The notes beneath the pieces are model-generated. The model did no database searches. It saw only the letters and a list, made by a program, of their open reading frames with translations, and was not told where the DNA came from. A program made the position numbers and the translations under genes. Shown here one piece after another: positions 34,621 to 43,807 of a DNA stretch of 64,000 nucleotides (the stretch's first letter is position 1; each line of letters starts with the position of its first letter). This DNA comes from Streptomyces plumbidurans (GTDB lineage: Bacteria; Actinomycetota; Actinomycetes; Streptomycetales; Streptomycetaceae): contig NZ_JAFJSY010000018.1 in assembly GCF_019857225.1 (NCBI RefSeq), positions 62,001 through 126,000 on the forward strand, given 5' to 3'.

Positions 34621-35090
34621 GGAGTGCCTCCTCATGACTGCCAGTCCATTACCGGCAAATATCAACTCAGAGGCGACATAGCGCACACGGACCGAGGCCA
34701 TTGGGGGATCTTGAACGGGGTATGCCATCCGGATGGGCGCACGACGGCGGCGCAGCGCTCGTGGATCTTCGGTGAAGAGCGCAATGGATCTTCGCGATCC
34801 GATGCCGAACCGTTGGATTGTTACGCCAAGATGTACGGATTCCGATACGGAGGCATCCGCATATCGAACTCGTTGCCCGTTTCGCGTAGTTGGCCCGAAT
34901 CCGGACACGGGTTGATTACGGCGCGCTACACGCGTAGCTACAGATCGACCAAGTAAAGGCAAAGAAGGTAAATAGAACGCCAAGCCGAGTGAGAATTTAT
35001 TGACCTTGAACGAATTGCGTTGAAAAAGTCCGGCGTAGCCCGTAGGGAGCGCCCTGCGGAGTCACCAGACCTCCTTGGGCCAGGAGCACC
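34621..35090. other. Divergent intergenic region between opp operons 1 and 2
   Basis: These 470 bp separate two divergent peptide-transporter operons and are clearly more A+T-rich than the genes, especially 34780-35010. I see no ORF with an RBS and no RNA gene. It should hold the promoters and operators of both operons; a candidate for the right-hand one is given separately, and a short dyad GCTAC/GTAGC lies at about 34925-34938. Confidence 0.6.
34912..34940 (+). promoter_or_regulatory. Candidate promoter for opp operon 2
   Basis: TTGATT (34912-34917) and TAGCTA (34935-34940) are 17 bp apart, a reasonable match to vegetative promoters. It would give a leader of about 145 nt before the first gene at 35091. 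Confidence 0.4.
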
Positions 35091-36119
35091 ATGACCCCCC
35101 CTACTCCATCGGCGGCTGCCCCGCTCGAGGTGACCGACGCAAGCGTCGAGACGTCACCTCTGCCCTCCACCCCCAAGGGCAGCGACAGCCGTTCACCCGG
35201 GCGACTGGCCTGGACTCGCTTCAAACGCGACCGCACAGGCGTTATATCCGCCTACATCGTGATCTTCTTCATCGTGATCGCGGTCGCCGCGCCGCTGATC
35301 GCCAAGCTGTACGGCAAGGACCCGTACACGACGTACGCCAGCCAGAACCCGGACCTGCTGAACGCGTTCTCGTACCCGGCGGGCCCCAACGGCGGCATGA
35401 GTTCGCAGTTCTGGTTCGGCATCGAGCCCCAGCTCGGGCGGGACGTCTTCACGTTCCTGCTGTACGCGATCCGCAACTCCCTGGGCATCGCGGCGGCCGC
35501 CGCCATCCTCACCACCGTCCTGGGCGTCCTCATCGGCGTCACGGCGGGCTATCTGGGCGGCAAGGTCGACTACCTCGTCGGCCGGGTCATCGACATCCTG
35601 CTGTCGTTCCCCTCGACGCTGTTCTTCATCGCTTTCATGCCCGTCGTCTTCGGGTTCTTCGTCGCCCCCGACGACGACATCCCGACCTCGTTGCGGGCCA
35701 TCTCGCTGATCATCGTCCTGTCCTTCTTCGGCTGGTCGAGCATCGCCCGGCTGCTGCGCGGTCAGGTTCTCGGCCTGCGCGAGCGGGAGTTCATCGAGGC
35801 GGCGAAGATCACGGGCGCATCCCCCATGCGCATCGTGTTCAAGGAGCTGCTCCCCAACCTGTGGACGCCGATCATCATCCAGTTCACGCTGCTCCTTCCC
35901 CTCTTCGTGACCTCGGAGGCGGGTCTGTCCTTCCTCGGCGTCGGCATGATCGACCCGACGCCGGACTGGGGCGTCATGATCGCTCGTGGCGCCCAGTTCT
36001 ACACCGAGGACTTCACCTTCATGCTCTTCCCGGGCCTGTCGATGGTGATCTTCGTCCTCGCCTTCAACCTGCTCGGTGACTCGGTGCGAGACGCGCTCGA
36101 CCCGAAATCCAAGCGGTAA
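35091..36119 (+). CDS. BldKA-like oligopeptide permease (operon 2)
   Basis: A 342-residue OppC-type permease. A ~45-residue cytoplasmic tail precedes the first helix (GVISAYIVIFFIVIAVAAPLI), then the exterior segment KLYGKDPYTTY, which is shared with the BldKA protein at 52195-53229. Five further helices and the EAA loop EFIEAAKITGASPMRIVFKELLPN complete it. By eye it is about half identical to the operon 3 copy. ATG 35091 has AGGAG upstream. First of five genes in BldK order. Confidence 0.92.
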   Translation: MTPPTPSAAAPLEVTDASVETSPLPSTPKGSDSRSPGRLAWTRFKRDRTGVISAYIVIFFIVIAVAAPLIAKLYGKDPYTTYASQNPDLLNAFSYPAGPNGGMSSQFWFGIEPQLGRDVFTFLLYAIRNSLGIAAAAAILTTVLGVLIGVTAGYLGGKVDYLVGRVIDILLSFPSTLFFIAFMPVVFGFFVAPDDDIPTSLRAISLIIVLSFFGWSSIARLLRGQVLGLREREFIEAAKITGASPMRIVFKELLPNLWTPIIIQFTLLLPLFVTSEAGLSFLGVGMIDPTPDWGVMIARGAQFYTEDFTFMLFPGLSMVIFVLAFNLLGDSVRDALDPKSKR

Positions 36120-36197
36120 CCAAAGCTCCCCGTCCCGGCCGGATCGCCGCCCGGCCGGTCCCGTTCGTCACGACTCACACAAAGAGGCAGGCTCAGC

Positions 36198-37961
36198 ATG
36201 TCCTTTTCCCGCAGAAACTTCCTGATAGCCACCGGTGTGGCCGCGGCCGGCACCACCGTGCTGAGCGCCTGCGGCGGCAGCGGCGGAGGCGGCGGCTCGT
36301 CGAAGGACAACGTCCCCTCGGTCTCCGGCGCCAAGACCATGAACATCCCGGTCGGCTCCAAGTCCGACTCCACCGGCCCCGCGCCGGAGGTCCCGGGTGC
36401 GGTCAAGGGCGGCACGATCTACTCCCTCGACCAGTTCGACATGGACCACCTGGACCCGGCCCAGATCTACGTCTCCACCGAGGGCGCCATCACCCGCCCG
36501 ATCCTGCGCGGCCTGACCGGCTACAAGATCGACAACAAGGGTGGCGCCACGCTGGTCGGCGACGTCGCCACCGACGCCGGCACCATGAAGGACGGCGGCA
36601 AGACCTGGTCGTTCACGATCAAGGACGGCATCAAGTGGGAGGACGGCTCCGAGCTGTCCATGGACGACGTCCGCCACACCTTCGAGCGCCTCTTCGCCTC
36701 CTGGGTCACCGAGGGCCCCCGCTACGTCCAGCAGTGGATGGTCGGCGGCGACAAGTACAAGGGCCCCTACGAGGGCAAGAGCCTCGACTCCATCGAGATC
36801 GACGGCAAGACCATCACCTTCCGCCTCACCGAGGCCCGCGCCGACTTCAACTACACGCTCGCCATGCCGGGCTACAACCTGGTGTCGAAGAAGAAGGACA
36901 CCAAGCAGAAGTACGACAAGCGTCCGTTCGCCCTCGGCCCGTACAAGATCTCCGACCGCCAGATCGGCAAGTCGCTGACGTACGTGCGCAACGAGCACTG
37001 GGACCCGAAGACGGACTCGATCCGCAACGCGTACCCGGACAAGTTCGTCTTCCAGTTCGGCTTCGAGTCGGTGGCCTCCACGGACCGCTACATCGCGGAC
37101 CGCGGCAACGACCAGTACACGATGTCGATCTTCAACGAGGTGGCCCCGGAGCGCACCGCCCAGGTCCTCACCAACGCCAAGCTGAAGAAGCGCGTCCTCA
37201 CCCAGGTCGACACGGTCACCTACTACTGGCCGATCAACACCACCCGGATCAAGGACGTCAAGGTCCGTCAGGCCATCAACTGGGCCTGGCCGCACCAGCA
37301 GCTGCAGACCATCCGCGGCGGCAAGGCCACCAGCGAGCTGGCCAGCACCATCCTCAGCCCGGTCACGCCCGGCTACCAGCACTTCGACCTCTACGGCGTC
37401 GAGAAGAAGCCCGGTGGCGACCCGGCGAAGGCCAAGGCCCTGCTGAAGGAGGCCGGCAAGGTCGGCCAGAAGGTGGTCATCGCCTACCAGCAGTCGGACA
37501 ACGCGGTGAAGCAGGCCGTCGCCATCAAGAACGCCCTGGAGGCGGCCGGCTTCAAGGTCGTCAACAAGCAGGTGGACAAGTCGACCTTCTACACCCAGAT
37601 CGGCAAGATCGACAACGGCTACGACCTGTTCGCGGCCGGCTGGAGCCCGGACTGGCCGAACGGCTACTCGGTCTTCTACCCCTGCTGGAGCGGCAAGAAC
37701 ATCGGCGACGGCCGCAGCAACTACGCCCAGCTGAACGACCCGAGCGTGAACAAGGCCATCGACCAGGCCTCCACGATTGCGGACACGGACCAGGCCAACA
37801 AGGCCTGGGGTGCCATCGACCGGCAGATCATGGAGCTCGCCCCGGTCGTCCCGGACTACCACTCCATCCGTAACTGGATGTACGGGTCCAAGGTCGGCAA
37901 CGTCATCTACGACGCCGGCAACACCTGCGTCGCGCTCTGCAAGCTGTACGCCAAGAAGTAA
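36198..37961 (+). CDS. BldKB-like oligopeptide-binding lipoprotein with Tat signal (operon 2)
   Basis: A 587-residue SBP_bac_5 protein. Its signal MSFSRRNFLIATGVAAAG contains a twin-arginine motif (SRRNFL) and ends in the lipobox LSAC, so it is predicted to be a Tat-exported lipoprotein. The OppA proteins of operons 1 and 3 have ordinary Sec lipoprotein signals. The fold segments include WSFTIKDGIKWEDGSELSMDD, GPYKISDRQIGKS and NYAQLNDPSVNKAID, closely parallel to the operon 3 SBP. A strong hairpin follows the stop codon. Confidence 0.93.
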   Translation: MSFSRRNFLIATGVAAAGTTVLSACGGSGGGGGSSKDNVPSVSGAKTMNIPVGSKSDSTGPAPEVPGAVKGGTIYSLDQFDMDHLDPAQIYVSTEGAITRPILRGLTGYKIDNKGGATLVGDVATDAGTMKDGGKTWSFTIKDGIKWEDGSELSMDDVRHTFERLFASWVTEGPRYVQQWMVGGDKYKGPYEGKSLDSIEIDGKTITFRLTEARADFNYTLAMPGYNLVSKKKDTKQKYDKRPFALGPYKISDRQIGKSLTYVRNEHWDPKTDSIRNAYPDKFVFQFGFESVASTDRYIADRGNDQYTMSIFNEVAPERTAQVLTNAKLKKRVLTQVDTVTYYWPINTTRIKDVKVRQAINWAWPHQQLQTIRGGKATSELASTILSPVTPGYQHFDLYGVEKKPGGDPAKAKALLKEAGKVGQKVVIAYQQSDNAVKQAVAIKNALEAAGFKVVNKQVDKSTFYTQIGKIDNGYDLFAAGWSPDWPNGYSVFYPCWSGKNIGDGRSNYAQLNDPSVNKAIDQASTIADTDQANKAWGAIDRQIMELAPVVPDYHSIRNWMYGSKVGNVIYDAGNTCVALCKLYAKK

Positions 37962-37968
37962 GCCGACC

Positions 37969-37998
37969 GGGGGGCGGCCGTTGCGACGGCCGCCCCCC
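37969..37998 (+). terminator. Intra-operon hairpin after the SBP gene (operon 2)
   Basis: A perfect 13-bp stem (GGGGGGCGGCCGT with ACGGCCGCCCCCC) and a 4-base TGCG loop begin 8 bp after the stop codon. It probably terminates or protects part of the transcript, so that more binding protein than permease and ATPase is made. Confidence 0.8.
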
Positions 37999-38065
37999 GC
38001 GGCGGCCCCACCCCCCTCCTTTCAACTCCCCGGCGACGGCGCCCCGTCCGGAAAGTCACGCCCTC

Positions 38066-39046
38066 ATGCCCCGCTTCCTCGTCCGCCGAGTGCTCGGCGC
38101 GCTGGTCATCCTGCTGATCATCAGCGCTGTCACCTTCTGGCTCTTCTACGCCGTTCCGCGTGACCCCGCCACAATGTCCTGCGGCAAGAACTGCACGCCC
38201 GACATGCTCGCGAAGATCCGGCACAACCTGGGCATCGACCATCCGATCCCGGTCCAGTACTGGGACTGGCTCAAGGGCATCTTCGTCGGTCGGGACTACT
38301 CCGGCTTCGGGCACTGCAACGCCCCGTGCCTGGGCTACTCCTTCGCCAACAACCAGCCCGTGCTCGGCACCATCCTGGACCGGCTGCCGCTGACCCTCTC
38401 GCTCGCCTTCGGCTCGGCCGTTGTCTTCCTGATCTTCGGCATCGGCACGGGCATGATGGCCGCCGTCAAGCAGGGCAAGTGGCAGGACAAGGTGGCCAGT
38501 TCGGCCTCGCTGGTGGCGTCCTCCATGCAGATCTACTTCGTCGGCTACCTCGCGATGTACCTGCTGGTCGCCAAGTTGAACATCCTGGACAACCCGTCCT
38601 ACACGCCGCTGACGGAGAACCCGGTCTCCTGGGCCTCCGGCCTGCTGCTGCCCTGGCTGGTGCTCTCCCTGATCTGGACCGCGAACTACACCCGTATGAC
38701 GCGCTCCCAGCTGGTCGAGACGCTCAGCGAGGACTACGTGCGCACGGCCCGGGCCAAGGGCCTCTCCAGCCGCAACGTCTTCTTCCGGTTCGCCTGGCGC
38801 GGCGCCATGGGTCCGATCGTCACCATCTTCGGCATCGACCTCGCCACCCTCATCGGTGGCGCGATCATCACGGAGTCCGTCTTCAGCCTCCAGGGCGTCG
38901 GCCGCCTCGCGCTGTCGTCCGTGAACCGCAGCGACCTGCCGATGCTGCTCGGCGTCACCGTGCTGTCGGCCGGCGCGATCGTGTTCTTCAACATCATCGT
39001 CGACGCCGTCTACGCCCTCATCGACCCGCGGATCCGGCTCTCCTGA
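38066..39046 (+). CDS. BldKC-like oligopeptide permease (operon 2)
   Basis: A 326-residue OppB-type permease with the N-terminal helix FLVRRVLGALVILLIISAV, an extracellular domain with paired Cys (SCGKNC, HCNAPC), and the EAA loop YVRTARAKGLSSRNVFFRFAWRG. The Cys-containing loop is also present in the operon 3 homolog (MCGKGC, CPAPC), which identifies it as BldKC-like rather than a generic OppB. It follows the hairpin after the SBP gene. Confidence 0.92.
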   Translation: MPRFLVRRVLGALVILLIISAVTFWLFYAVPRDPATMSCGKNCTPDMLAKIRHNLGIDHPIPVQYWDWLKGIFVGRDYSGFGHCNAPCLGYSFANNQPVLGTILDRLPLTLSLAFGSAVVFLIFGIGTGMMAAVKQGKWQDKVASSASLVASSMQIYFVGYLAMYLLVAKLNILDNPSYTPLTENPVSWASGLLLPWLVLSLIWTANYTRMTRSQLVETLSEDYVRTARAKGLSSRNVFFRFAWRGAMGPIVTIFGIDLATLIGGAIITESVFSLQGVGRLALSSVNRSDLPMLLGVTVLSAGAIVFFNIIVDAVYALIDPRIRLS

Positions 39047-39096
39047 CCTCCGCCGCCCTGCCCCCGACTCCCCCGCATCACCCCTGGAGCGTCCCC

Positions 39097-40134
39097 GTGA
39101 CGAGCACCGATCAGCAGACCTTCCTCTCCGTCAGGGACCTGAAGGTCCACTTCTCCACCGAGGACGGCGTCGTCAAGGCCGTCGACGGCCTCTCCTTCGA
39201 CCTGGCCAAGGGCAAGACCCTCGGCATCGTGGGCGAGTCGGGGTCCGGCAAGTCCGTCACCAACCTGACGATCCTGGGCCTGCACGACCGCGACCGCACG
39301 GCGATCGACGGCGAGATCCTGCTCGACGGCAAGGACCTGCTCACGTCCACCGAGCGGGAACTCGAGCGGCTGCGCGGCAACAAGATGTCGATGATCTTCC
39401 AGGACGCGCTGGCGTCGCTGTCGCCGTACCACACCATCGGCACGCAGATCGGTGAGACGTACCGCAAGCACACCGGCGCCTCCAAGAAGGAGGCCCGGGC
39501 GCGGGCGATCGAGATGCTCCGGCGCGTCGGGATCCCCCAGCCGGACATGCGGGTGGACGACTACCCGCACCAGTTCTCGGGCGGTATGCGCCAGCGCGCG
39601 ATGATCGCCATGGCGCTGGTCTGCGACCCCGAACTGCTGATCGCCGACGAGCCCACGACGGCCCTCGACGTGACCGTGCAGGCCCAGATCATGGACCTGC
39701 TCAAGGATCTCCAGCAGGAGTTCGGCACCGCGATCATCTTCATCACCCACGACCTCGGTGTCATCGCCGACATCGCGGACGACGTGCTGGTGATGTACGG
39801 CGGCCGGTGCGTGGAGCGCGGGACGAAGGAGGAGGTGCTGCGCACCCCGCAGCACCCCTACACGCTCGGCCTGCTGAGTTCGATGCCGAGCCTGGAGGGC
39901 CCGGTCGACGTACCGCTGAACCCGATCCCGGGTTCGCCGCCCTCGCTGCTCAACCCTCCGTCCGGCTGCCGCTTCCACCCGCGCTGCACGTTCACCGAGA
40001 AGGTCGCGGGCGGGCTGTGCTCCACCGAGCAACCGCTGCTCGACCTGATCGACGGGCGGGGTTCGGCCTGCCACCTCTCGCTCGAACAGCGCGCGGAGTT
40101 CTTCGCCGACGTGGCCGCGTCGCGGCACAACTGA
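39097..40134 (+). CDS. BldKD-like oligopeptide ATP-binding protein (operon 2)
   Basis: A 345-residue OppD-type ATPase starting at GTG 39097 ([17 protein letters not shown]). Walker [11 protein letters not shown], signature [12 protein letters not shown], Walker [13 protein letters not shown] and switch [10 protein letters not shown] are intact. C-terminal Cys residues occur in [19 protein letters not shown] and SACHLS. It is highly similar to the operon 3 gene at 48145-49206, including long stretches of near-identical DNA around the signature motif. Confidence 0.93.
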   Translation: MTSTDQQTFLSVRDLKVHFSTEDGVVKAVDGLSFDLAKGKTLGIVGESGSGKSVTNLTILGLHDRDRTAIDGEILLDGKDLLTSTERELERLRGNKMSMIFQDALASLSPYHTIGTQIGETYRKHTGASKKEARARAIEMLRRVGIPQPDMRVDDYPHQFSGGMRQRAMIAMALVCDPELLIADEPTTALDVTVQAQIMDLLKDLQQEFGTAIIFITHDLGVIADIADDVLVMYGGRCVERGTKEEVLRTPQHPYTLGLLSSMPSLEGPVDVPLNPIPGSPPSLLNPPSGCRFHPRCTFTEKVAGGLCSTEQPLLDLIDGRGSACHLSLEQRAEFFADVAASRHN

Positions 40135-40160
40135 CGGACACGAGACGGGATTTCACCATC

Positions 40161-41207
40161 ATGAGCGACACCACCCCCCTCCTGGACGTCTCCGGGCTGA
40201 CCAAGCACTTCCCGATCAGGGGCGGCTTCCCGTTCCCGCGCACCATCGGCGCCGTGCAGGCCGTCGACGGCCTGGACTTCCAGGTGGCCACGGGCGAGAG
40301 CCTGGGCCTGGTCGGTGAGTCCGGCTGCGGCAAGTCGACGACGGGCCGGCTGATCACGCGCCTCCTTGAGCCGACGGCGGGCAAGATCTCCTACCGCGGC
40401 CAGGACATCACCCACGCAGGGCGCAAGCGCCTGGCGCCGATCCGCTCCGAGATCCAGATGATCTTCCAGGACCCGTACGCGTCGTTGAACCCGCGCCAGA
40501 CGGTCGGCAAGATCATCGCCGGTCCGATGGAGATCAACGACATCAACCCGGCGGGCGGCCGCGAGAAGCGCGTGCGCGAGCTGCTGGAGATCGTCGGTCT
40601 CAACCCCGAGCACTACAACCGCTTCCCGCACGAGTTCTCCGGCGGCCAGCGTCAACGTATCGGTGTGGCACGGGCGTTGGCCCTCGAGCCGAAGCTGATC
40701 GTGGCGGACGAGCCGGTCTCGGCCCTCGACGTCTCCATCCAGGCACAGGTCGTCAACCTGCTCCAGAAGGTGCAGCAGGAGCTGGGCATCGCCTTCGTCT
40801 TCATCGCCCACGACCTGGCGGTGGTACGCCACTTCTCGCAGCGCGTCGCCGTGATGTACCTCGGCAAGATCGTCGAGATCGCCGACCGCGACGACCTGTA
40901 CGGCAACCCGCGCCACCCCTACACCCGCGCCCTGCTGTCGGCCGTACCGGAGGCCACGGCGGACGAGACACCGGCCCGCGAGCGCATCCGCCTCGTCGGC
41001 GACGTCCCGTCCCCCATCTCCCCGCCCTCCGGCTGCCGCTTCCGTACCCGCTGCTGGAAGGCGACGGACAAGTGCGCGAGCGAGGCACCGCCGCTGGTCC
41101 AGGTCGAGGGCAACAAGCCCGGCCACCTGACGGCCTGCCACTACCCGGAGACGGCGGAGACCGTACCGTCCCCCCGTCTCGCCAAGGACCCCGAGGCAGC
41201 GGCCTGA
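40161..41207 (+). CDS. BldKE-like oligopeptide ATP-binding protein (operon 2)
   Basis: A 348-residue OppF-type ATPase. Walker [12 protein letters not shown], signature [13 protein letters not shown], Walker [13 protein letters not shown] and switch [10 protein letters not shown] are present, and the C-terminus has [14 protein letters not shown] plus TACHYPE. By eye it is about 80-85% identical to the operon 3 protein at 47006-48133, far more than the permeases are to each other. ATG 40161 starts 26 bp after the previous stop. Last gene of operon 2; a terminator follows at 41298. Confidence 0.93.
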   Translation: MSDTTPLLDVSGLTKHFPIRGGFPFPRTIGAVQAVDGLDFQVATGESLGLVGESGCGKSTTGRLITRLLEPTAGKISYRGQDITHAGRKRLAPIRSEIQMIFQDPYASLNPRQTVGKIIAGPMEINDINPAGGREKRVRELLEIVGLNPEHYNRFPHEFSGGQRQRIGVARALALEPKLIVADEPVSALDVSIQAQVVNLLQKVQQELGIAFVFIAHDLAVVRHFSQRVAVMYLGKIVEIADRDDLYGNPRHPYTRALLSAVPEATADETPARERIRLVGDVPSPISPPSGCRFRTRCWKATDKCASEAPPLVQVEGNKPGHLTACHYPETAETVPSPRLAKDPEAAA

Positions 41208-41297
41208 CACACCCCTTTCCGTCGGCCGCCCCCTCGGCGGAGCGGACCTCCTCGGCCCGTTGACCCGAGCCCGCGAAGGTCTTGCCTCCAGAAAGGG

Positions 41298-41330
41298 AGG
41301 CCCGTGTTGCGCATCGCGCGGCACGGGCCT
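41298..41330 (+). terminator. Terminator after opp operon 2
   Basis: AGGCCCGTG (41298-41306) pairs with CACGGGCCT (41322-41330) and is followed by TCTT. It lies 90 bp after operon 2 and before the FemX-like gene. Confidence 0.75.
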
Positions 41331-41384
41331 TCTTCGCTTGTCGCGCCTCAGTAGGCTGGTGCACCGATCAAGGGAGCGTGGCGC

Positions 41385-42506
41385 ATGAGCCTTCGCCTGG
41401 CGGCGATCACTCGCGAGCAGCATCTGGCCTTCGTCCAGGACCGGCCCTCGGTGAGCCATATGCAGGTTCCCTCGTGGGGAGATGTGAAGCCGGACTGGCG
41501 GGCGGAGAGTCTGGGCTGGTTCGACGAGGGCGACCGGCTCGTCGGTGTGGGGCTGGTGCTGTTCAGGCCGCTGCCGAAGATGAAGCGGTATCTCGCGTAT
41601 CTGCCCGACGGGCCCGTCATCGACTGGGCGGCGCCCGATCTGGACCGCTGGCTCCGGCCGATGCTCACTCATCTGAAGGAGCGGGGGGCTTTCTCGGTCA
41701 AGATGGGGCCGCCCGTCGCCGCCCGGCGCTGGAGTGCCGAAGCGGTCAAGGCCGCGATCGCGGACCCGCGGGCCGCACGGCTGCGCGACGTGGAGGCCAC
41801 CGCACACGAACCCGCGGCCTTCGACATCGCCGACCGGCTGCGCCGGGCGGGGTGGCAGCAGACGGAGCCGTCCGGTGAAGAGGGATTCGCGGCGGGACAG
41901 CCGCGTTACGTGTTCCAGGTTCCCTTTGCCGGCAGGTCCCTCGAAGAGGTGCAGCGGGGCTTCAACCAGCAGTGGCGGCGCAACATCAAGAAGGCGGAGA
42001 AAGCCGGCGTCAAGGTCGTCCAGGGCGGCTACGAGGACCTGCCCGCCTTCTACGGGATCTACCTCGAGACGGCCGAGCGGGACCGCTTCATTCCGCGCCC
42101 ACTCGCCTACTTCCAGCAGATGTGGAACGCCCTCCGGGCGGAGGACCCGGACCGTATGCGCCTCTACCTGGCCCACCACGAGGGCGACGTCCTCGCCGCC
42201 GCCACGATGCTGACGGTGGGCGAGCACGTCTGGTACTCCTACGGCGCCTCCACCAGCCGTAAGCGCGAGACCCAGCCGAACAACGCCATCCAGTGGCGGA
42301 TGATGTCCGACGCCCACCGGCTCGGGGCGCGCGTCTACGACCTGCGCGGCATCACCGACACCCTGGAGGAGAGCAACCATCTGCTCGGCCTGCTCCGGTT
42401 CAAGGTCGGCACCGGCGGTGAGGCGATCGAATACCTCGGCGAGTGGGACTATCCGCTCAACAAGGTGCTGCACAAGGCCCTGGGCATCTACATGTCCCGC
42501 CGCTGA
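41385..42506 (+). CDS. FemX/FemAB-family peptidoglycan bridge aminoacyltransferase
   Basis: A 373-residue FemAB-type enzyme with two GNAT-like halves. Segments typical of the family are MQVPSWGDVKPDW near the start, YLAYLPDGPVIDW, the lipid-II-site region FNQQWRRNIKKAEKAGVKV (~190-210), VWYSYGASTSRKRETQPNNAIQWRMM and LLRFKVGTGGEAIEYLGEWDYPLN at the end. FemX-type proteins add the first bridge residue (Gly in Streptomyces) to lipid II using aminoacyl-tRNA. ATG 41385 has AAGGGAG upstream. It is probably transcribed alone, convergent with an MFS gene. Confidence 0.87.
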   Translation: MSLRLAAITREQHLAFVQDRPSVSHMQVPSWGDVKPDWRAESLGWFDEGDRLVGVGLVLFRPLPKMKRYLAYLPDGPVIDWAAPDLDRWLRPMLTHLKERGAFSVKMGPPVAARRWSAEAVKAAIADPRAARLRDVEATAHEPAAFDIADRLRRAGWQQTEPSGEEGFAAGQPRYVFQVPFAGRSLEEVQRGFNQQWRRNIKKAEKAGVKVVQGGYEDLPAFYGIYLETAERDRFIPRPLAYFQQMWNALRAEDPDRMRLYLAHHEGDVLAAATMLTVGEHVWYSYGASTSRKRETQPNNAIQWRMMSDAHRLGARVYDLRGITDTLEESNHLLGLLRFKVGTGGEAIEYLGEWDYPLNKVLHKALGIYMSRR

Positions 42507-42530
42507 GGCGGTTGCGGGTCGTACGAGCCC

Positions 42531-43796
42531 TCAAGTGGCCGTCGTCGGTGACGGCACGTCAAGGGACGGTGGGACTTCCGAGGTGCGCAGAGAGCGCACC
42601 TGTGGCGAGAACAGGGTCAGCGTGGTCGCGAGGACGATCAGGGCCGCGCAGGCGGCCAGGGCGCGGCTCGTGCCGACGGCTGCTGCGACGGGGCCGGCCA
42701 CCAGCAGGCCGAGCGGGGCGAACGCCAGGGAGCCGAACCAGTCGTAGGAACTGACGCGGGACAGGGCCTGTTCGGGGACGCGCCGTTGGATGGTGGTGGC
42801 CCAGAGAACTCCGAAGACGTCGCTCGCGATGCCGCCGCCGAACATGACGATTGCGATGAGCCATACCGGGGCGTGCACACTGAGCAGGGCGACCGGCACG
42901 GCGGCCGGGAACGTACAGAGCACGGCGACCAGAATGGGGCGGCTCACCCGTACTCGGGCGGCCAGTCCCGCGCCGACGATGGTGCCGAGGGCCTGCGCGG
43001 CCACGATGACCGACCACGCCCGTGACCCACCGAGGAACTGGTCGGCCGCCAGCGGCCCCAGGACGCCGACGTAGGCGTTGTTCGCGGCGACGACGACCGC
43101 GTACTGGGCCACCACGGCCCACAGCCACTGCCGGGAGGCGAACTCCTGCCAGCCCTCGCGCAGGTCCGCCCAGCCCGACGCCTTCCCGCGGGCCGGCGTC
43201 AGCACCCGCAACCGGGCCGTCAGCACCGCGCTGACGACGAACGACGCGGCGTTGAGGGCGAGAGCCCATCCGGCACCGACCAGCGCCACGGTCACCCCCG
43301 AGAGGGCGAGGCCCAGCAGCATCGAGCCGTTTCTCCCCACCCGCAGCAGCCCGTTGGCCCGCTGCAGGCGGTCGGTGGGCACGATCAGAGGCACCAGACC
43401 GTCCATCGCGGGGGCGAACAGGGCCGTGGCCGTACCGGCCGCCATCGCGAACAGGCACATGGCCACCACCGGGGCGTGACCGCTCAGCACCATGACGGCC
43501 AGAGCGGTGTACGCGCCGGCTCCCAGTGCGTCCGAAAGGGCCATCAGCCTCGACCGGGACATCCGGTCCGCGACGACCCCGCCCACCAGGATCAGGACGA
43601 GCTGCGGAAGCGCCTGACAGGCCAGCACCAACGAGAGCAGGCCCCCGTTCCCTTGGGGCAGCGCCAGCACGGCGAACGCCAACGCCACACGCGCGAAGCC
43701 GTTGCCCAGCACGGAAATCACCCGCGCACTCAGAAGCAGCACGAACTGCCGGTCACGCCACAGCGGCAACCCAAAGCCGTTCGGAGAACTCGTCAC
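42531..43796 (-). CDS. MFS transporter (drug-exporter type)
   Basis: A 421-residue membrane protein with 10-12 helices. The loop 2-3 motif appears as GGVVADRMSRSRLMALSD (~75-92). The sequence resembles MFS_3/EntS-like exporters (RANGLLRVGRNGSMLLGLALSG; WAVVAQYAVVVAANNAYVG). The GTG start at 43796 lies 11 bp after the stop of the VOC gene on the same strand, so the two are probably co-transcribed. A VOC protein next to an exporter suggests resistance to or export of a small molecule (inference). Confidence 0.85.
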   Translation of the reverse strand: MTSSPNGFGLPLWRDRQFVLLLSARVISVLGNGFARVALAFAVLALPQGNGGLLSLVLACQALPQLVLILVGGVVADRMSRSRLMALSDALGAGAYTALAVMVLSGHAPVVAMCLFAMAAGTATALFAPAMDGLVPLIVPTDRLQRANGLLRVGRNGSMLLGLALSGVTVALVGAGWALALNAASFVVSAVLTARLRVLTPARGKASGWADLREGWQEFASRQWLWAVVAQYAVVVAANNAYVGVLGPLAADQFLGGSRAWSVIVAAQALGTIVGAGLAARVRVSRPILVAVLCTFPAAVPVALLSVHAPVWLIAIVMFGGGIASDVFGVLWATTIQRRVPEQALSRVSSYDWFGSLAFAPLGLLVAGPVAAAVGTSRALAACAALIVLATTLTLFSPQVRSLRTSEVPPSLDVPSPTTAT

Positions 43797-43807
43797 GGCG
43801 AGGCACC

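Noticed and set aside
31777..34956. Open frame of 1059 codons on the plus strand opposite oppA/oppB/oppC
   Set aside because: Antisense shadow of firmly assigned transporter genes; composition is typical of frame bias.
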